NCBI GenBank assembly: GCA_947464185.1
Contig: CANHVY010000007.1
Span: forward strand, 1-64,000
DNA length: 64,000 nt
Reading direction: 5' to 3'
Origin: Burkholderiales bacterium
GTDB lineage: Bacteria > Pseudomonadota > Gammaproteobacteria > Burkholderiales > Burkholderiaceae_C
A program made the position numbers and the translations under genes. Under the pieces are notes generated by a model. The model was not told the DNA's origin and made no database searches. It saw only the letters and a program-made list of their open reading frames with translations. Every line of letters starts with the position of its first letter. Position 1 is the first letter of the stretch. Shown piece after piece: positions 53,962 through 64,000 of the stretch.

Positions 53962-55659
53962 ATGCAAGCCCACCTGCTGGCCCAGGTTCTGCAACTGGCG
54001 GAGTCCGAGCGCGCCGCAGGCCGCCCCAGCCAGGCAGAGGACCTGTGCCGCCGGCTGCTGGACGAGATGCCGGATTGCGCCGACGCCTGGAACTTGATGG
54101 CCCTGCTCTATGCCGACGCCGGGCGCGATCTGCAGGCAGCGGCCTGCCTGGAGCGCGCCATGCAGGCCGCGCCCCGTCATCCCGGTTACCCCGCCAACCT
54201 GGGCGAACTGATGCGCCGCGCCGGCCTGCCCGAACGGGCCGTGGAACTGGGTACGCGGGCCGTGCAGTTGGACCCCCGTCACCTGGTGGCCCACCTCAAC
54301 CTGGGCTTTGCGCTGCTCGACCTGGGCCGCGCTGAGCAGGCCCTGGCGCACTTCGCGGCGGTGACAGCCGCCCAGCCCAGCCAGCCCCAGGCCTGGTTCG
54401 GCACCGGCCGGGCCCACCTGATGCTGCAGCGCATCGCACCGGCCTGCGAGGCGCTGGAGCATTGCCAACGCCTGGCGCCGGGTGATCCCGAGGGCCGGCT
54501 GGCCTTGGCGCAGGCGCGTCGCCTGCTGGGTGACCGCGCCGCAGCGCAAGAGCATCTGCAGGTGGCCGCGCGCGCACTGCCCGGCCACCCGGGCGTCGTG
54601 GCCCTCCAAGCCGACCTGCTGCTGGAAGCGGGCCGACTGGATGCCGCGGAGCAACTGGTACGCGCCCACGTGGTGCCAGGCCAGCCGGCGGCTCCTGGCC
54701 TGCTCTACCGCCTCTCGCTGTGCCGCCTGAGCCGGGGGGACTACCGCGACGGCTTTGCGCTGTATGAGTCACGGCTGAGCCTGGGGCCGGCCGATGTCTC
54801 CAACCGCATCCGCCAGCCTGTGCTGCCCATGCCGCTGTGGCAGGGGCAGGGCCTGCGCGGCAAGAGGGTGCTGGTGCTGACCGAACAAGGCTATGGAGAC
54901 CACATCCAGTTCTGCCGCTTCGTGCCGCGCTTGGCTGCCCTTGGAGCCGAGGTGGTGATGGGCGTGGCGCCGCCGCTGGAAGGCCTGATGCGCTCCCTGC
55001 CTGGATGCTCCCAAGTGCTGACGCAACTGGACGACACGCGCAATGCCGGCTGCGACTACTGGGTGTTCGTGGGCAGCCTGGCGCAGCGTCTGCAGATCGA
55101 CCGCGCGCAGTTGGAGACCGGCGGCCCCTACCTGCGGGCACGAGAGGACCTGAGGGCGGGCTGGCGCGAGTTGCTGAACCGGCGCGTGGCGCCGAAGGGC
55201 AGCGCCAAGCGCGTCGGCCTGGTCTGGGGCGGCAGGCCGGAGAACGAGTACGAGCGGCGGCGCGCCCTGCCCTTCGAGGCCCTGTTGCCCCTGGGCCAGG
55301 TGGATGGCCTGCGCCTGGTCAGCCTGCAGATGGGGCCGCGCGCACAGGACCCCGTTCGCCACCCCGGCGTGTTACCCATCGAAGTGCTGACGCCCCAGGA
55401 GCTGGGCACCTTCGAGGACACGGCCGCGCTGATGGCCGAGCTGGACGCCGTGGTCACCATCGACACCGCGTTCTCGCACCTGGCGGGCGCGCTGGGCGTG
55501 CCCACCCTGCTGCTCTTGCCCGAGGCCCCGGACTGGCGCTGGTGGCTGCAGCCTGAGACCTCCCCCTGGTACCCGTCGGTACGGCTGTTCCGCCAGGCCA
55601 GCGCCCCCCGCTGGGACGACGCGGTGGGCCGGGTGGCACGCGCGCTCAGTCGCCTCTGA
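53962..55659 (+). CDS. TPR-repeat protein with C-terminal glycosyltransferase-like (GT-9/GT-41-like) domain
   Basis: N-terminal TPR pattern; C-terminal [33 protein letters not shown]...[34 protein letters not shown]. Confidence 0.82.
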   Translation: MQAHLLAQVLQLAESERAAGRPSQAEDLCRRLLDEMPDCADAWNLMALLYADAGRDLQAAACLERAMQAAPRHPGYPANLGELMRRAGLPERAVELGTRAVQLDPRHLVAHLNLGFALLDLGRAEQALAHFAAVTAAQPSQPQAWFGTGRAHLMLQRIAPACEALEHCQRLAPGDPEGRLALAQARRLLGDRAAAQEHLQVAARALPGHPGVVALQADLLLEAGRLDAAEQLVRAHVVPGQPAAPGLLYRLSLCRLSRGDYRDGFALYESRLSLGPADVSNRIRQPVLPMPLWQGQGLRGKRVLVLTEQGYGDHIQFCRFVPRLAALGAEVVMGVAPPLEGLMRSLPGCSQVLTQLDDTRNAGCDYWVFVGSLAQRLQIDRAQLETGGPYLRAREDLRAGWRELLNRRVAPKGSAKRVGLVWGGRPENEYERRRALPFEALLPLGQVDGLRLVSLQMGPRAQDPVRHPGVLPIEVLTPQELGTFEDTAALMAELDAVVTIDTAFSHLAGALGVPTLLLLPEAPDWRWWLQPETSPWYPSVRLFRQASAPRWDDAVGRVARALSRL

Positions 55660-57514
55660 CCACGCCCTCGCGCCGGGGGTCGGCGCCGCCGAACCATCCG
55701 CCGCCCCGACGCTGGATGGCCTGCAGGCCGCTGGTCATGTCGATCTCCTGCACCGCATGGCCGCGAGCCTTGAGCGCCTCCAAGGTGGCGGCGTCGAAGC
55801 GGCCCTTCTCCAGCACGGTGGGGCCGTTGAAGCTGCCGAAGTTGGGCAGGTCGATGGCGCGCTGGGCGTCCAGGCCGAAGACCAGCGTGCCCAGCAGCGT
55901 CTTGGCGGTGAAGTGGATGATGGCCGCGCCACCGGGCGAACCCAGGCTCATCAGCAGCCGGCCATCGCGGCGGTCGAACACCAGCGTCGGGCTCATGCTG
56001 GAGCGCGGGCGCTTGCCAGACTCCACCCGGTTGGCAATGGGCTGGCCTTGCGCATCTGCTGGGGCGAAGGAGAAGTCGGTCAGCTGGTTGTTGAGCAGGA
56101 AGCCTCCGGGAAGACCCGTGCCGCCATCGGAGAGGATGCGCGAGCCCCACGCGGCCTCGATGGTGGTGGTCATGGCCAATGCGCGGCCCTCACTGTCCAC
56201 GATGCTGAGGTGACTGGTGCCGAACTCGGGCTGGTGAGGCTGCGAAGCATGCGACAAGCGCTCCACCCCCGGGGGGCGGCCCGGCTGCGCCGTCTTCATG
56301 CTCTGCGCGCCAATCAGCGACGACCTGGCCTGCAGATAGGCCGGGGCGAGCAGCGAGGTCCAACGGCCGCCTGGCGCAGCAACGAATGCCGGATCGGCCA
56401 CGTACTGGGCACGGTCAGCAAAGGCCAGGCGCGCGGCCTCGGTGTAACGATGCAGGAACGGGGCGCTGGCGGGGCCGTCAGCCGCGCCTGTGCCACCCGC
56501 ACCTGCCGGCCCAACTGGCGCTGCTGCGCCTGCCCCAGGGGCCTCGGGCCCCAGCGCGTCCAGCATGCCCAGGATCTGCATCACGGCCAGATGCCCGGAT
56601 GATGGTGGCGGAAAGCCGCAGACGCGGTAGGCCCGCCAGTCGGTGCAGATAGGCCCTCGGGCCAGCGGGCGGTAGTCCGCCAGATCTGCCGTGCTCAGGA
56701 GCCCCGGGTTGGCAGGGTGCTGGCGCACGCGGCGCACCATGTCGTCGGCCATAGGCCCGGTGTGCAGCGCCGCGCTGCCCTCGGCCGCCAGACGCTTGAG
56801 CACCTGGGCCAAGGCCGGGTTGCGCAGGCGATGGCCCACCGGGTGCGGCTGGCCGTCGGCGCCATAGAAGTAATCTGCAGCATTGGGCGTTGCCTTCAGC
56901 GCCTGTTCGGCCCGCAGCTGGGTGTGCAGCCGCGGGCTCACGGGAAACCCTTCTTCCGCCAATTGAATGGCGGGATCGAAGAGGCGCCCCCAGGGCAGCT
57001 TGCCGTGCACGCGGTGGGCCTGCTCCAGCATGGGGACCACGCCAGGCACCCCCACCGAACGGCCGCCCACCACGGCCTGTGGGAAAGGCATGGGCTTGCC
57101 GTCGGGCAACAGAAACAGGCGTTCATCAGCTGCCGCAGGCGCGGTCTCGCGACCGTCCCACGCCTGAACAGCTTTTCCATCCCAATGCATCAGGAAAGCA
57201 CCACCGCCAATGCCGCTGGACTGGGGCTCCACGAGCGTGAGCACCATCTGGACGGCGATGGCGGCGTCCAGCGCGCTGCCGCCAGCCTTGAGCAGCTGGT
57301 AGCCCGCATCGGTGGCCAGCGGGTTGGCCGCCGCCACCATGAAGCGCTGGGCCGACCAGCCGGGCTTGGAACTGAGGCCGGAAGAAACCTCCGGCATGGG
57401 GGGAATGGCTGGCGTGACGGCAGAGGGTGGTGCAGCACAGCCCCCCAAACCCAGCAGCAGAACGGAACAAGCGAAAAGGGCCGCTCTCGCGGCCCTGACG
57501 GCAGTCTTCAACAT
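55646..57514 (-). CDS. ggt: Gamma-glutamyltransferase
   Basis: MVAAANPLATDAGYQLLKAGGSALDAAIAVQMVLTLVEPQSSGIGGGAFLMHWDGKAVQAWDGRETAP; catalytic-Thr region GTSHLSIVDSEGRALAMTTTIE. Confidence 0.93.
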   Translation of the reverse strand: MLKTAVRAARAALFACSVLLLGLGGCAAPPSAVTPAIPPMPEVSSGLSSKPGWSAQRFMVAAANPLATDAGYQLLKAGGSALDAAIAVQMVLTLVEPQSSGIGGGAFLMHWDGKAVQAWDGRETAPAAADERLFLLPDGKPMPFPQAVVGGRSVGVPGVVPMLEQAHRVHGKLPWGRLFDPAIQLAEEGFPVSPRLHTQLRAEQALKATPNAADYFYGADGQPHPVGHRLRNPALAQVLKRLAAEGSAALHTGPMADDMVRRVRQHPANPGLLSTADLADYRPLARGPICTDWRAYRVCGFPPPSSGHLAVMQILGMLDALGPEAPGAGAAAPVGPAGAGGTGAADGPASAPFLHRYTEAARLAFADRAQYVADPAFVAAPGGRWTSLLAPAYLQARSSLIGAQSMKTAQPGRPPGVERLSHASQPHQPEFGTSHLSIVDSEGRALAMTTTIEAAWGSRILSDGGTGLPGGFLLNNQLTDFSFAPADAQGQPIANRVESGKRPRSSMSPTLVFDRRDGRLLMSLGSPGGAAIIHFTAKTLLGTLVFGLDAQRAIDLPNFGSFNGPTVLEKGRFDAATLEALKARGHAVQEIDMTSGLQAIQRRGGGWFGGADPRREGVVRGD

Positions 57515-57538
57515 GCGGCCTCCCAGGGAGGCGCCAGC

Positions 57539-58177
57539 TTACTGCAGCAGCACACCCGTCTTGGACTGGAGTTCCTCGCGCGTCACGCCCGGCGCGATCT
57601 CCACCACCTTCAGGCCATGCGGCGTGACGTCCAGCACGGCCAGGTCGGTGATGATGCGGTCCACCACGCCCACGCCCGTGAGCGGCAGCGTGCACTGCGG
57701 CAGGATCTTCAGATCAATGGTGCCGTCCTTCTTCTTGGCCACGTGCTCCATCAGCACCACCACGCTCTTGACGCCGGCCACCAGGTCCATGGCACCGCCC
57801 ATGCCCTTGACCATCTTGCCGGGGATCATCCAGTTGGCCAGGTCGCCCTTGGCGCTCACCTGCATGGCACCCAGGATGGACAGGTTGATCTTGCCGCCAC
57901 GGATCATGGCAAAGCTGTCGTGGCTGCCGAAGATGCTGGAGCCGGCGATGGTGGTCACGGTCTGCTTGCCGGCGTTGATGAGGTCGGCGTCCACTTCATC
58001 TTCAGTGGGGAACGGGCCGATACCGAGCATGCCGTTCTCGCTTTGCAGCCAGACTTCGATGTCGGCCGGCACAAAGTTGGCCACCAGGGTCGGCAGGCCG
58101 ATGCCCAGGTTCACATAGAAGCCGTCTTGCAACTCGCGAGCGGCGCGGGCCGCCATTTCGTCATGGGTCCAGGCCAT
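57539..58177 (-). CDS. 3-oxoacid CoA-transferase subunit B
   Basis: [50 protein letters not shown]. Confidence 0.93.
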   Translation of the reverse strand: MAWTHDEMAARAARELQDGFYVNLGIGLPTLVANFVPADIEVWLQSENGMLGIGPFPTEDEVDADLINAGKQTVTTIAGSSIFGSHDSFAMIRGGKINLSILGAMQVSAKGDLANWMIPGKMVKGMGGAMDLVAGVKSVVVLMEHVAKKKDGTIDLKILPQCTLPLTGVGVVDRIITDLAVLDVTPHGLKVVEIAPGVTREELQSKTGVLLQ

Positions 58178-58179
58178 GG

Positions 58180-58887
58180 TCAGACTCCTTCCTTGGCGCG
58201 CACGGTGCGCTTTTCGATGCGCTTCTCAGCGGTGGCGTTGAGCACCAGGCGGTGCACGTAAATGCCGGGCAGGTGGATGGCGTCCGGGTCCAGCGCGCCG
58301 GTCTCGACGATCTCCTCCACCTCCACCACGCTGATCTTGCCGGCCATGGCCACGGCGGGGTTGAAGTTGCGGGCCGTGCGGCGGTAGACCAGGTTGCCGG
58401 ACTTGTCGGCCTTCCAGGCCTTGGAAAGCGAGACATCGGGCTGCAGCGCCCGCTCCATCACGTAGGTGTGGCCGTCGAACTCGCGCAACTCCTTGCCTTC
58501 GGCCACCTGGGTGCCCACGCCCGTGCGGGTGAAGAAGGCGGGAATGCCCGCGCCGCCGGCGCGCAGGCGCTCGGCCAGCGTGCCCTGGGGCGTGAACTCC
58601 AGCTCCAGTTCGCCCGCCAGGTACTGACGTTCGAACTCCTTGTTCTCGCCCACGTAGCTGGAGATCATCTTGCGGATCTGGCGCGTTTCCAGCAACTGGC
58701 CCAGGCCGAAGCCGTCCACGCCTGCGTTGTTGGAGATCACCGTCAAGTCCTTGGCGCCTGTGTCGCGCAGGGCGGCGATCAGGGCCTCGGGAATGCCGCA
58801 CAGGCCGAAACCACCCACGGCGAACAACTGCCCGTCGCGGACGATGCCTTCAAGCGCTTGGGCGGCGCTGGGAAAAATCTTGTTCAT
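58180..58887 (-). CDS. 3-oxoacid CoA-transferase subunit A
   Basis: [88 protein letters not shown]. Confidence 0.93.
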   Translation of the reverse strand: MNKIFPSAAQALEGIVRDGQLFAVGGFGLCGIPEALIAALRDTGAKDLTVISNNAGVDGFGLGQLLETRQIRKMISSYVGENKEFERQYLAGELELEFTPQGTLAERLRAGGAGIPAFFTRTGVGTQVAEGKELREFDGHTYVMERALQPDVSLSKAWKADKSGNLVYRRTARNFNPAVAMAGKISVVEVEEIVETGALDPDAIHLPGIYVHRLVLNATAEKRIEKRTVRAKEGV

Positions 58888-59015
58888 GGTCGCTCTTGAT
58901 GGAAGATGACGGCCATGATTATCCCGCGCTGGCTTGGAGCCACCTGACGCGGGCCGACCCGCCACGGACTCGGAGACACTGCCGGCCTCCAAGAAAGACA
59001 CCGAAAGACCCCGCC

Positions 59016-59441
59016 ATGACTTCCACCACACCCGATCTTGCGCAGTTGCTGCACACCACCCTGGGGCAGGTGGCCGCCCCCTGGATCGTCGCGTTGGGGC
59101 TGAAAGTGGTGCAGGCCGGGCCGCAGCAAACGGTGCTGGAACTGCCGGTGGGCGGGCACCTGGTGCATGGCGGCGGTGTGCTCTGCGGACAGGCGATGCT
59201 GGCCGCCGCCGACACCGCCATGGTGCTGGCGCTCACGGCCGCCGAGGGCGCTTTCCGGCCCATGACCACGGTGCAGCTGCAAACCAGTTTCCTGCGCCCC
59301 GTGCCGGCGGACACCCCGTGGCTGCGCGTGGTGTGCACGGTGCTGCGCCGGGGCAAGACGCTGGCATTTGGCGAGATCGAGTTGTCAACACCCGACGGGC
59401 GGCTGGCGGCCCACGCCACCACCACCTACGCCCTGCTGTGA
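59016..59441 (+). CDS. PaaI-type hotdog thioesterase
   Basis: [18 protein letters not shown]...[27 protein letters not shown]...[14 protein letters not shown]. Confidence 0.8.
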   Translation: MTSTTPDLAQLLHTTLGQVAAPWIVALGLKVVQAGPQQTVLELPVGGHLVHGGGVLCGQAMLAAADTAMVLALTAAEGAFRPMTTVQLQTSFLRPVPADTPWLRVVCTVLRRGKTLAFGEIELSTPDGRLAAHATTTYALL

Positions 59442-59496
59442 AGGACCCGGGTCTTCCGCGCCGCGCGGCGGGTGAGCCGTCCGGGCGGGGCGAACC

Positions 59497-59919
59497 TCAG
59501 CTCACCAGTTCACGCAGCCAGTCCGGCAGCGGGGCCGACTTCTTGGCGGCGTAGTCCGACCACACCGTGGTGGCACCGCCTTCGGCATAGACCACGCCCG
59601 GCTCGTCGGTGCGCTCCAAGGTCAGGTAGGTATCGAAGCTGCTGCGTCCCGGGTTGCACACGTAGTGCTTGGCCAGGATGCTGCCCGGGAACTCCAGCTG
59701 CCGGATGAAGTTGCAGAAGGCGTTGACGATCAGCGGCCCCTGCCCTGCCCCCGGGCTGGCGGCGGCGCCCACGGCGTACAGCCACTCCAGGCGCACGATC
59801 TCGAAGTAGCGGAAGTAGATCGTGTTGTTGACATGGCCCATGGCATCCATGTCGCCCCAGCGGATGGGGATCACCATCTCGTGCGTGAGCTTCTTGTGCT
59901 CGGGCAGGGTGAATCGCAT
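59497..59919 (-). CDS. Acyl-CoA (4HBT-type) thioesterase
   Basis: MVIPIRWGDMDAMGHVNNTIYFRYFEIVRLEWL: 4HBT motif. Confidence 0.88.
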   Translation of the reverse strand: MRFTLPEHKKLTHEMVIPIRWGDMDAMGHVNNTIYFRYFEIVRLEWLYAVGAAASPGAGQGPLIVNAFCNFIRQLEFPGSILAKHYVCNPGRSSFDTYLTLERTDEPGVVYAEGGATTVWSDYAAKKSAPLPDWLRELVS

Positions 59920-59955
59920 GGCTCAGGTCCTCTTGAAGTCCTCAGGTCCGCAGGC

Positions 59956-60657
59956 TCAGGGAACGGCAGACTCGATACCCAGCTCGCCACACAGCCGTTG
60001 CACCAGGGCCTTGAGTTGCTCCAGCTCTGCGGCCATTCGCGCCTGTTCCGCTTTCAGGGCCGCCAATTCGCCCGCAGACACGTCCGTGCCCCAGGCACCG
60101 GCAGTTGCTGCGGCCATGGCAGGGCCCGCAAGGCCTGCCGCAGCCGCGGGCGGCAAGGCCACTTCGCCGCACAACAGATGGGCCCAACGCGCTTCACGCT
60201 CGCCGGGTGCGCGCGGCAACTTGACCACCCGCACCGGCTCGCGCGTGGCCAGTTCATCCAGAAAGCCTTCCACCGAGGAGATGTCGGCGAACTTGTGCAG
60301 GCGCTCGCTGTTCAACCGCAGCTCGGCCGACGTTTGCGGGCCACGCAACAACAGCACCGCGAGCAGCGCCACCGATTGGCCCGGCAGGCCCAGGCGGCGG
60401 CCCAGGTTGTGCTCGAAGCGCACCACCCGGCTGCCGCTGCCTTCGAAAACCAGGCTCAAGGCCTTGAGGCTGTCCACGGCGGTCAGGACTTCGGCCTCGG
60501 TGGCCTCGATGACGGGCGAGCGCGCGGTCTTCTGGTTGCAGCCCGCCACCAGCGCGTTCAGCGACAACGGATAGGTGTCAGGCACGGTGTGCTGCTTCTC
60601 GACCAACACGCCCAGCACCCGGGCTTCCAGCGGCGTGAGAATCCTGACCGGCCCCAC
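59956..60657 (-). CDS. YceH family (DUF480) protein
   Basis: LTPLEARVLGVLVEKQHTVPDTYPLSLNALVAGCNQKTARSPVIEATEAEV. Confidence 0.9.
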   Translation of the reverse strand: MGPVRILTPLEARVLGVLVEKQHTVPDTYPLSLNALVAGCNQKTARSPVIEATEAEVLTAVDSLKALSLVFEGSGSRVVRFEHNLGRRLGLPGQSVALLAVLLLRGPQTSAELRLNSERLHKFADISSVEGFLDELATREPVRVVKLPRAPGEREARWAHLLCGEVALPPAAAAGLAGPAMAAATAGAWGTDVSAGELAALKAEQARMAAELEQLKALVQRLCGELGIESAVP

Positions 60658-60661
60658 CGCG

Positions 60662-61444
60662 TCAGACCCCGAAGCCGTCGTCGGCCTGGATGACGGCGCC
60701 GTTGATGAAGTGGCTTTCGTTGGCGCACAGCATCATCAGCGTGGCGTCCAGGTCCTGCGGCTGACCCACCCGCTTGCGTGGCAGCATCTGCACAAGCTTC
60801 TGGCCGGCCTCGGTCTTCCAGTGGTGGTGGTTGATCTCGGTGTCGATGTAGCCGGGGCAGATGGCGTTGACGTTGATGCCGAAACGGCCCCATTCCAGCG
60901 CCATGGCGCGCGTCATGTGGATCACGGCGGCCTTGCTCATGCAGTACACGCCGATCTGGCTCAGCACCCGCAGCCCGGCCATCGAGGCAATGTTCACGAT
61001 ACGCCCCCCCGTGAAGGTGCCGGGCGCGGTGCCGCGCGAGCGGGCGATCATGCGCTTGCCTACCTCCTGCGCGACGAAGAACGCGCCGCGTGTGTTGGTG
61101 TCCATGATGAAGTCGTAGTCCTTCGGGCTCACGTCGACCAACTTCTGCGTGGTGCTGACGCCAGAGTTGTTGATCAGGATGTCGATGGTGCCCATTTCGG
61201 TCTCGGCATGGGCCACCGCAGACTTGATGCTGTCGTGGTCGGTCACATCCAGTTCCACCACGTGAGCATCACCGCCCTCAGACTCGATCTCGGCACGCAG
61301 GGACATCAGCTTGTCCACCCGCCGCGCGGCCAACACCACGCCGGCGCCTGCCTTCGCCAGGGTGCGCGCGAACTGCGATCCCAGCCCGCTGGAGGCCCCC
61401 GTCACCAGGGCCACGCGGCCCGCCAGATCGATCTCGTATGCCAT
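60662..61444 (-). CDS. SDR-family oxidoreductase
   Basis: MAYEIDLAGRVALVTGASSGLGSQFARTL...INNSGV...YCMSKAAVIHMTRAMALEW. Confidence 0.9.
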   Translation of the reverse strand: MAYEIDLAGRVALVTGASSGLGSQFARTLAKAGAGVVLAARRVDKLMSLRAEIESEGGDAHVVELDVTDHDSIKSAVAHAETEMGTIDILINNSGVSTTQKLVDVSPKDYDFIMDTNTRGAFFVAQEVGKRMIARSRGTAPGTFTGGRIVNIASMAGLRVLSQIGVYCMSKAAVIHMTRAMALEWGRFGINVNAICPGYIDTEINHHHWKTEAGQKLVQMLPRKRVGQPQDLDATLMMLCANESHFINGAVIQADDGFGV

Positions 61445-61564
61445 GTCCCGTTCCTTCGTGTGTGCACGCTGACGCGTCCCGAACAACGATAGCACGCCAC
61501 CTAGAATCGCAACCCTTGCACAACCGGTGCCACGACACCGGAAAGCCCCTGAGGAGAGACCTGC

Positions 61565-63262
61565 ATGACCGCGCCCATGACCGCCCCCATGACCTCCCAA
61601 GACATCCTGGACCAGTTCGGCCCGCGCGAGGCCATGGAGTACGACGTCGTGGTGGTGGGCGGCGGCCCGGCGGGCCTGAGCACGGCCATCCGCCTCAAGC
61701 AGCTGAACCCGGAGATTTCCGTGGTGGTGCTGGAGAAGGGCTCAGAGCCCGGCGCCCACATCCTCTCCGGTGCAGTGATGGACCCGCGCGCCATCAACGA
61801 GCTCTTCCCCGACTGGAAAGAGCGCGGCGCCCCGCTGAACCAGCCCGTCACGGCTGACGAAGTGCTGTTCCTGGATGAAAAGGGTGCGCAAAGGACGCCC
61901 GACTGGCTGGTGCCGGGCTGCCTGCACAACGAAGGCAATTACGTCATCAGCCTGGGCGCGTTGACCAAGTGGCTGGCCGAGCAGGCTGAAGGCCTGGGCG
62001 TGGAGATCTTCCCCGGTTTCACCGCCGCCGAGGTGCTGTACGACGCGGCCGGCGCGGTTCGCGGTGTGGCCACCGGCAACCTCGGCATCGGCAAGGACGG
62101 GCAGCCGCATGACGGGTTTCAGCTCGGGATGGAACTGCTCGGCAAGTACACGGTGTTTGCCGAAGGCGCGCGCGGCCACCTGGGCAAGCAGTTGATCGCG
62201 CGCTTCCACCTGGACGAGGGGCGCGACCCGCAGAGCTACGCCATCGGCATCAAGGAACTCTGGGAGATCGACCCCGCCAAGGCCAAGCCGGGTCTCGTGG
62301 TGCACACCGCTGGCTGGCCCATGGACGAGCACACCTACGGTGGCGGCTTCCTGTACCACCTGGAAGGCAACAAGGTGACGCTGGGCTTCGTCACCGGTCT
62401 GGACTACCAGAACCCCTGGATCAGCCCCTTCGAGGAGATGCAGCGCTGGAAGACGCATCCGTCCATCCGCGCCCACCTCGAAGGCGGCAAACGCATCGGC
62501 TACGGCGCGCGCGCCATCACTGCTGGCGGGCTGCTGAGCCTGCCCAAGCTGGCGTTCCCGGGCGGCGCCCTGGTGGGCTGCGACGCCGGCACGCTGAACG
62601 CTGCGCGCATCAAGGGCAGCCACGCCGCCATCAAGACCGGCATGTTGGTGGCCGAGGCCATCGCCCCGGCCCTGGCCGCGGGCCGGGCCCACGACGAGTT
62701 GGCCGCCTACCCCGAGGCCTTCGAGAAGAGCTGGCTGCATGAGGAGTTGAACGCCAGCCGCAACTTCAAGCAGTGGTTCAAGAAGGGCAACACCGTGGGC
62801 GCGGTGATGACCGGCATCGAGCAATGGCTGCTGCCCAAGCTGGGCCTCAAGAGCCCGCCGTGGACCATCCACCGCCACGCGCCAGACCACGGCCGGCTGC
62901 ACGCGGCCAGCCAGGTCCCTCCGATCCGCTACCCCAAGCCCGATGGTGTGCTCACCTTCGACCGCCTGAGTTCGGTGTTCATCAGCAACACCAACCACGA
63001 GGAGAACCAGCCGGCGCACCTGACGCTGAAGGATGCCTCGGTGCCCGTGGCCATCAACCTCGAACGCTACGCCGGCCCCGAGAGCCGCTACTGCCCGGCC
63101 GGCGTGTACGAGTACGTGAAGAACGACGACGGCAGCGACCGCCTGCAGATAAATGCGCAGAACTGCGTGCACTGCAAGACCTGCGACATCAAGGACCCGA
63201 CGCAGAACATCGTCTGGGTCACCCCCGAAGGCGGCGGCGGGCCGAACTACGCGGGGATGTGA
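61565..63262 (+). CDS. Electron transfer flavoprotein-ubiquinone oxidoreductase
   Basis: MEYDVVVVGGGPAGLSTAIRLKQLNPEISVVVLEKGSEPGAHILSGAVMDPRAI...INAQNCVHCKTCDIKDPTQNIVWVTPEGGGGPNY (4Fe-4S). Confidence 0.95.
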   Translation: MTAPMTAPMTSQDILDQFGPREAMEYDVVVVGGGPAGLSTAIRLKQLNPEISVVVLEKGSEPGAHILSGAVMDPRAINELFPDWKERGAPLNQPVTADEVLFLDEKGAQRTPDWLVPGCLHNEGNYVISLGALTKWLAEQAEGLGVEIFPGFTAAEVLYDAAGAVRGVATGNLGIGKDGQPHDGFQLGMELLGKYTVFAEGARGHLGKQLIARFHLDEGRDPQSYAIGIKELWEIDPAKAKPGLVVHTAGWPMDEHTYGGGFLYHLEGNKVTLGFVTGLDYQNPWISPFEEMQRWKTHPSIRAHLEGGKRIGYGARAITAGGLLSLPKLAFPGGALVGCDAGTLNAARIKGSHAAIKTGMLVAEAIAPALAAGRAHDELAAYPEAFEKSWLHEELNASRNFKQWFKKGNTVGAVMTGIEQWLLPKLGLKSPPWTIHRHAPDHGRLHAASQVPPIRYPKPDGVLTFDRLSSVFISNTNHEENQPAHLTLKDASVPVAINLERYAGPESRYCPAGVYEYVKNDDGSDRLQINAQNCVHCKTCDIKDPTQNIVWVTPEGGGGPNYAGM

Positions 63263-63389
63263 TGGCCGCAGGCCAGCACAGGCCCCGCCTGCCTGATGCT
63301 CGCGGGGATGTGAGGACCCAAGGCCCGTACTGCGTCGCCACACCTGACACAAGCCCGATACCCAAGACCACGACATCTGCAGCCACGCC

Positions 63390-63695
63390 ATGAGACTCAG
63401 CAGCACGGAACAGCAGGCCATCCGGACCGCGGCAGCCGAATGCTTTGGTCCTGATGCAACGGTGCGGCTGTTCGGCTCTCGCGCCAGACCCGACGGGCGC
63501 GGCGGTGACATTGACCTGCTGATCGAGACCCATCAGTCCGACCCCGACCTGGTTTCCCATGCCCACACCCGCTTCCTGGCGCTGCTGTATGGCCGGCTGG
63601 GGGAGCAAAAGATCGATGTGTTGGTGGACTACCCGGGCCGACAGTTTCACCCGCCGGTCTACGCAGTTGCCCGGCAAGAGGGGTTGATGCTGTGA
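63390..63695 (+). CDS. MNT-type nucleotidyltransferase (putative antitoxin)
   Basis: VRLFGSRARPDGRGGDIDLLIETHQ: minimal NTase motif; overlaps the next gene by 4 nt. Confidence 0.85.
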   Translation: MRLSSTEQQAIRTAAAECFGPDATVRLFGSRARPDGRGGDIDLLIETHQSDPDLVSHAHTRFLALLYGRLGEQKIDVLVDYPGRQFHPPVYAVARQEGLML

Positions 63696-64000
63696 ACTCG
63701 GATGTTTCGCGTGCCGCCAGACTGAAATGGGCCGAAGCTTGGGATCAGTGCCAACGCCACCTCCACCACCTGCACCACGCCCTGGCCGCCGTGCAGGCCG
63801 CTTTGCCCCTGACGGCGCAACAGCTGCGGGAACTGGACGACGAGGCAGTGCAGGACTGGGACCAGTTGATCCTGCGCTTGACGAAACTGCAGGACACCAT
63901 GGGCTCCAGACTCTTTGCGGCCACGCTCGAAGTGCTGCAGGAGCCCTATGACGACCGGCCCATGATCGACCGTCTCAACCGGCTGGAGAAGCTGGGGTAC
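63692..64000 (+). CDS. HEPT-like partner protein (partial, runs off right edge)
   Basis: GTG at 63,692 with GTGA overlap of the upstream stop; VNSDVSRAARLKWAEAWDQCQRHLHHLHHALAAVQ...DWDQLILRLTKLQDTMGSRLFAATLEVLQEPYDDRPMIDRLNRLEKLGY; open to window end. Confidence 0.72.
   Translation, partial: MNSDVSRAARLKWAEAWDQCQRHLHHLHHALAAVQAALPLTAQQLRELDDEAVQDWDQLILRLTKLQDTMGSRLFAATLEVLQEPYDDRPMIDRLNRLEKLGY

Noticed and set aside
52846-54669. Long N-terminal extension of the rpiA-frame ORF (52186-54669)
   Set aside because: The extension is antisense to pyrD; RpiA homology begins at the ATG at 52,845.
61742-63511. 589-aa minus-strand ORF
   Set aside because: Antisense to ETF-QO, which has clear FAD-binding and 4Fe-4S motifs on the plus strand.

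Overview
High-GC bacterial chromosome segment, consistent with Burkholderiales/betaproteobacteria by gene content (EarP/EF-P, PpiD, HU, ETF-QO). The left half (about 1-31,020) is a single uninterrupted minus-strand frame of at least 10,340 codons that runs off the left edge. It encodes a giant modular surface/adhesin-like protein that opens with a LEPR-XLL-type motif (VEPLEQRILLSADP). It is built from several repeat families: ~160-170 aa modules, Leu/Pro-rich blocks, 'FGGxLAG' repeats, a 'LTxxQxxVLxxTGY' repeat, FHA-like beta-helix stretches, an internal RTX-like cluster, EF-hand/TSP3-like acidic repeats and a 97-aa tandem repeat. The supplied ORF track does not list it because no stop lies in the window; the long plus-strand ORFs there are antisense shadows. 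A SapC-family gene lies 46 bp upstream on the same strand. To the right are a 7TMR-DISM-like histidine kinase with a convergent OmpR-type regulator, then an unusual group (NodU/CmcH-type carbamoyltransferase, 2OG-Fe(II) oxygenase, JmjC/cupin oxygenase, stand-alone nucleotidyltransferase). After that comes ordinary housekeeping: tRNA-His, ppiD, tRNA-Val, HU, tartrate dehydrogenase-like, EamA, pgsA, uvrC, earP, efp, HODM/DUF3445, mnmC, rpiA, pyrD, TPR-glycosyltransferase, ggt, CoA-transferase A/B, thioesterases, YceH, SDR and ETF-QO. A MNT/HEPT-type pair sits at the right edge. Family calls are from reading translations by eye; no database search was run.
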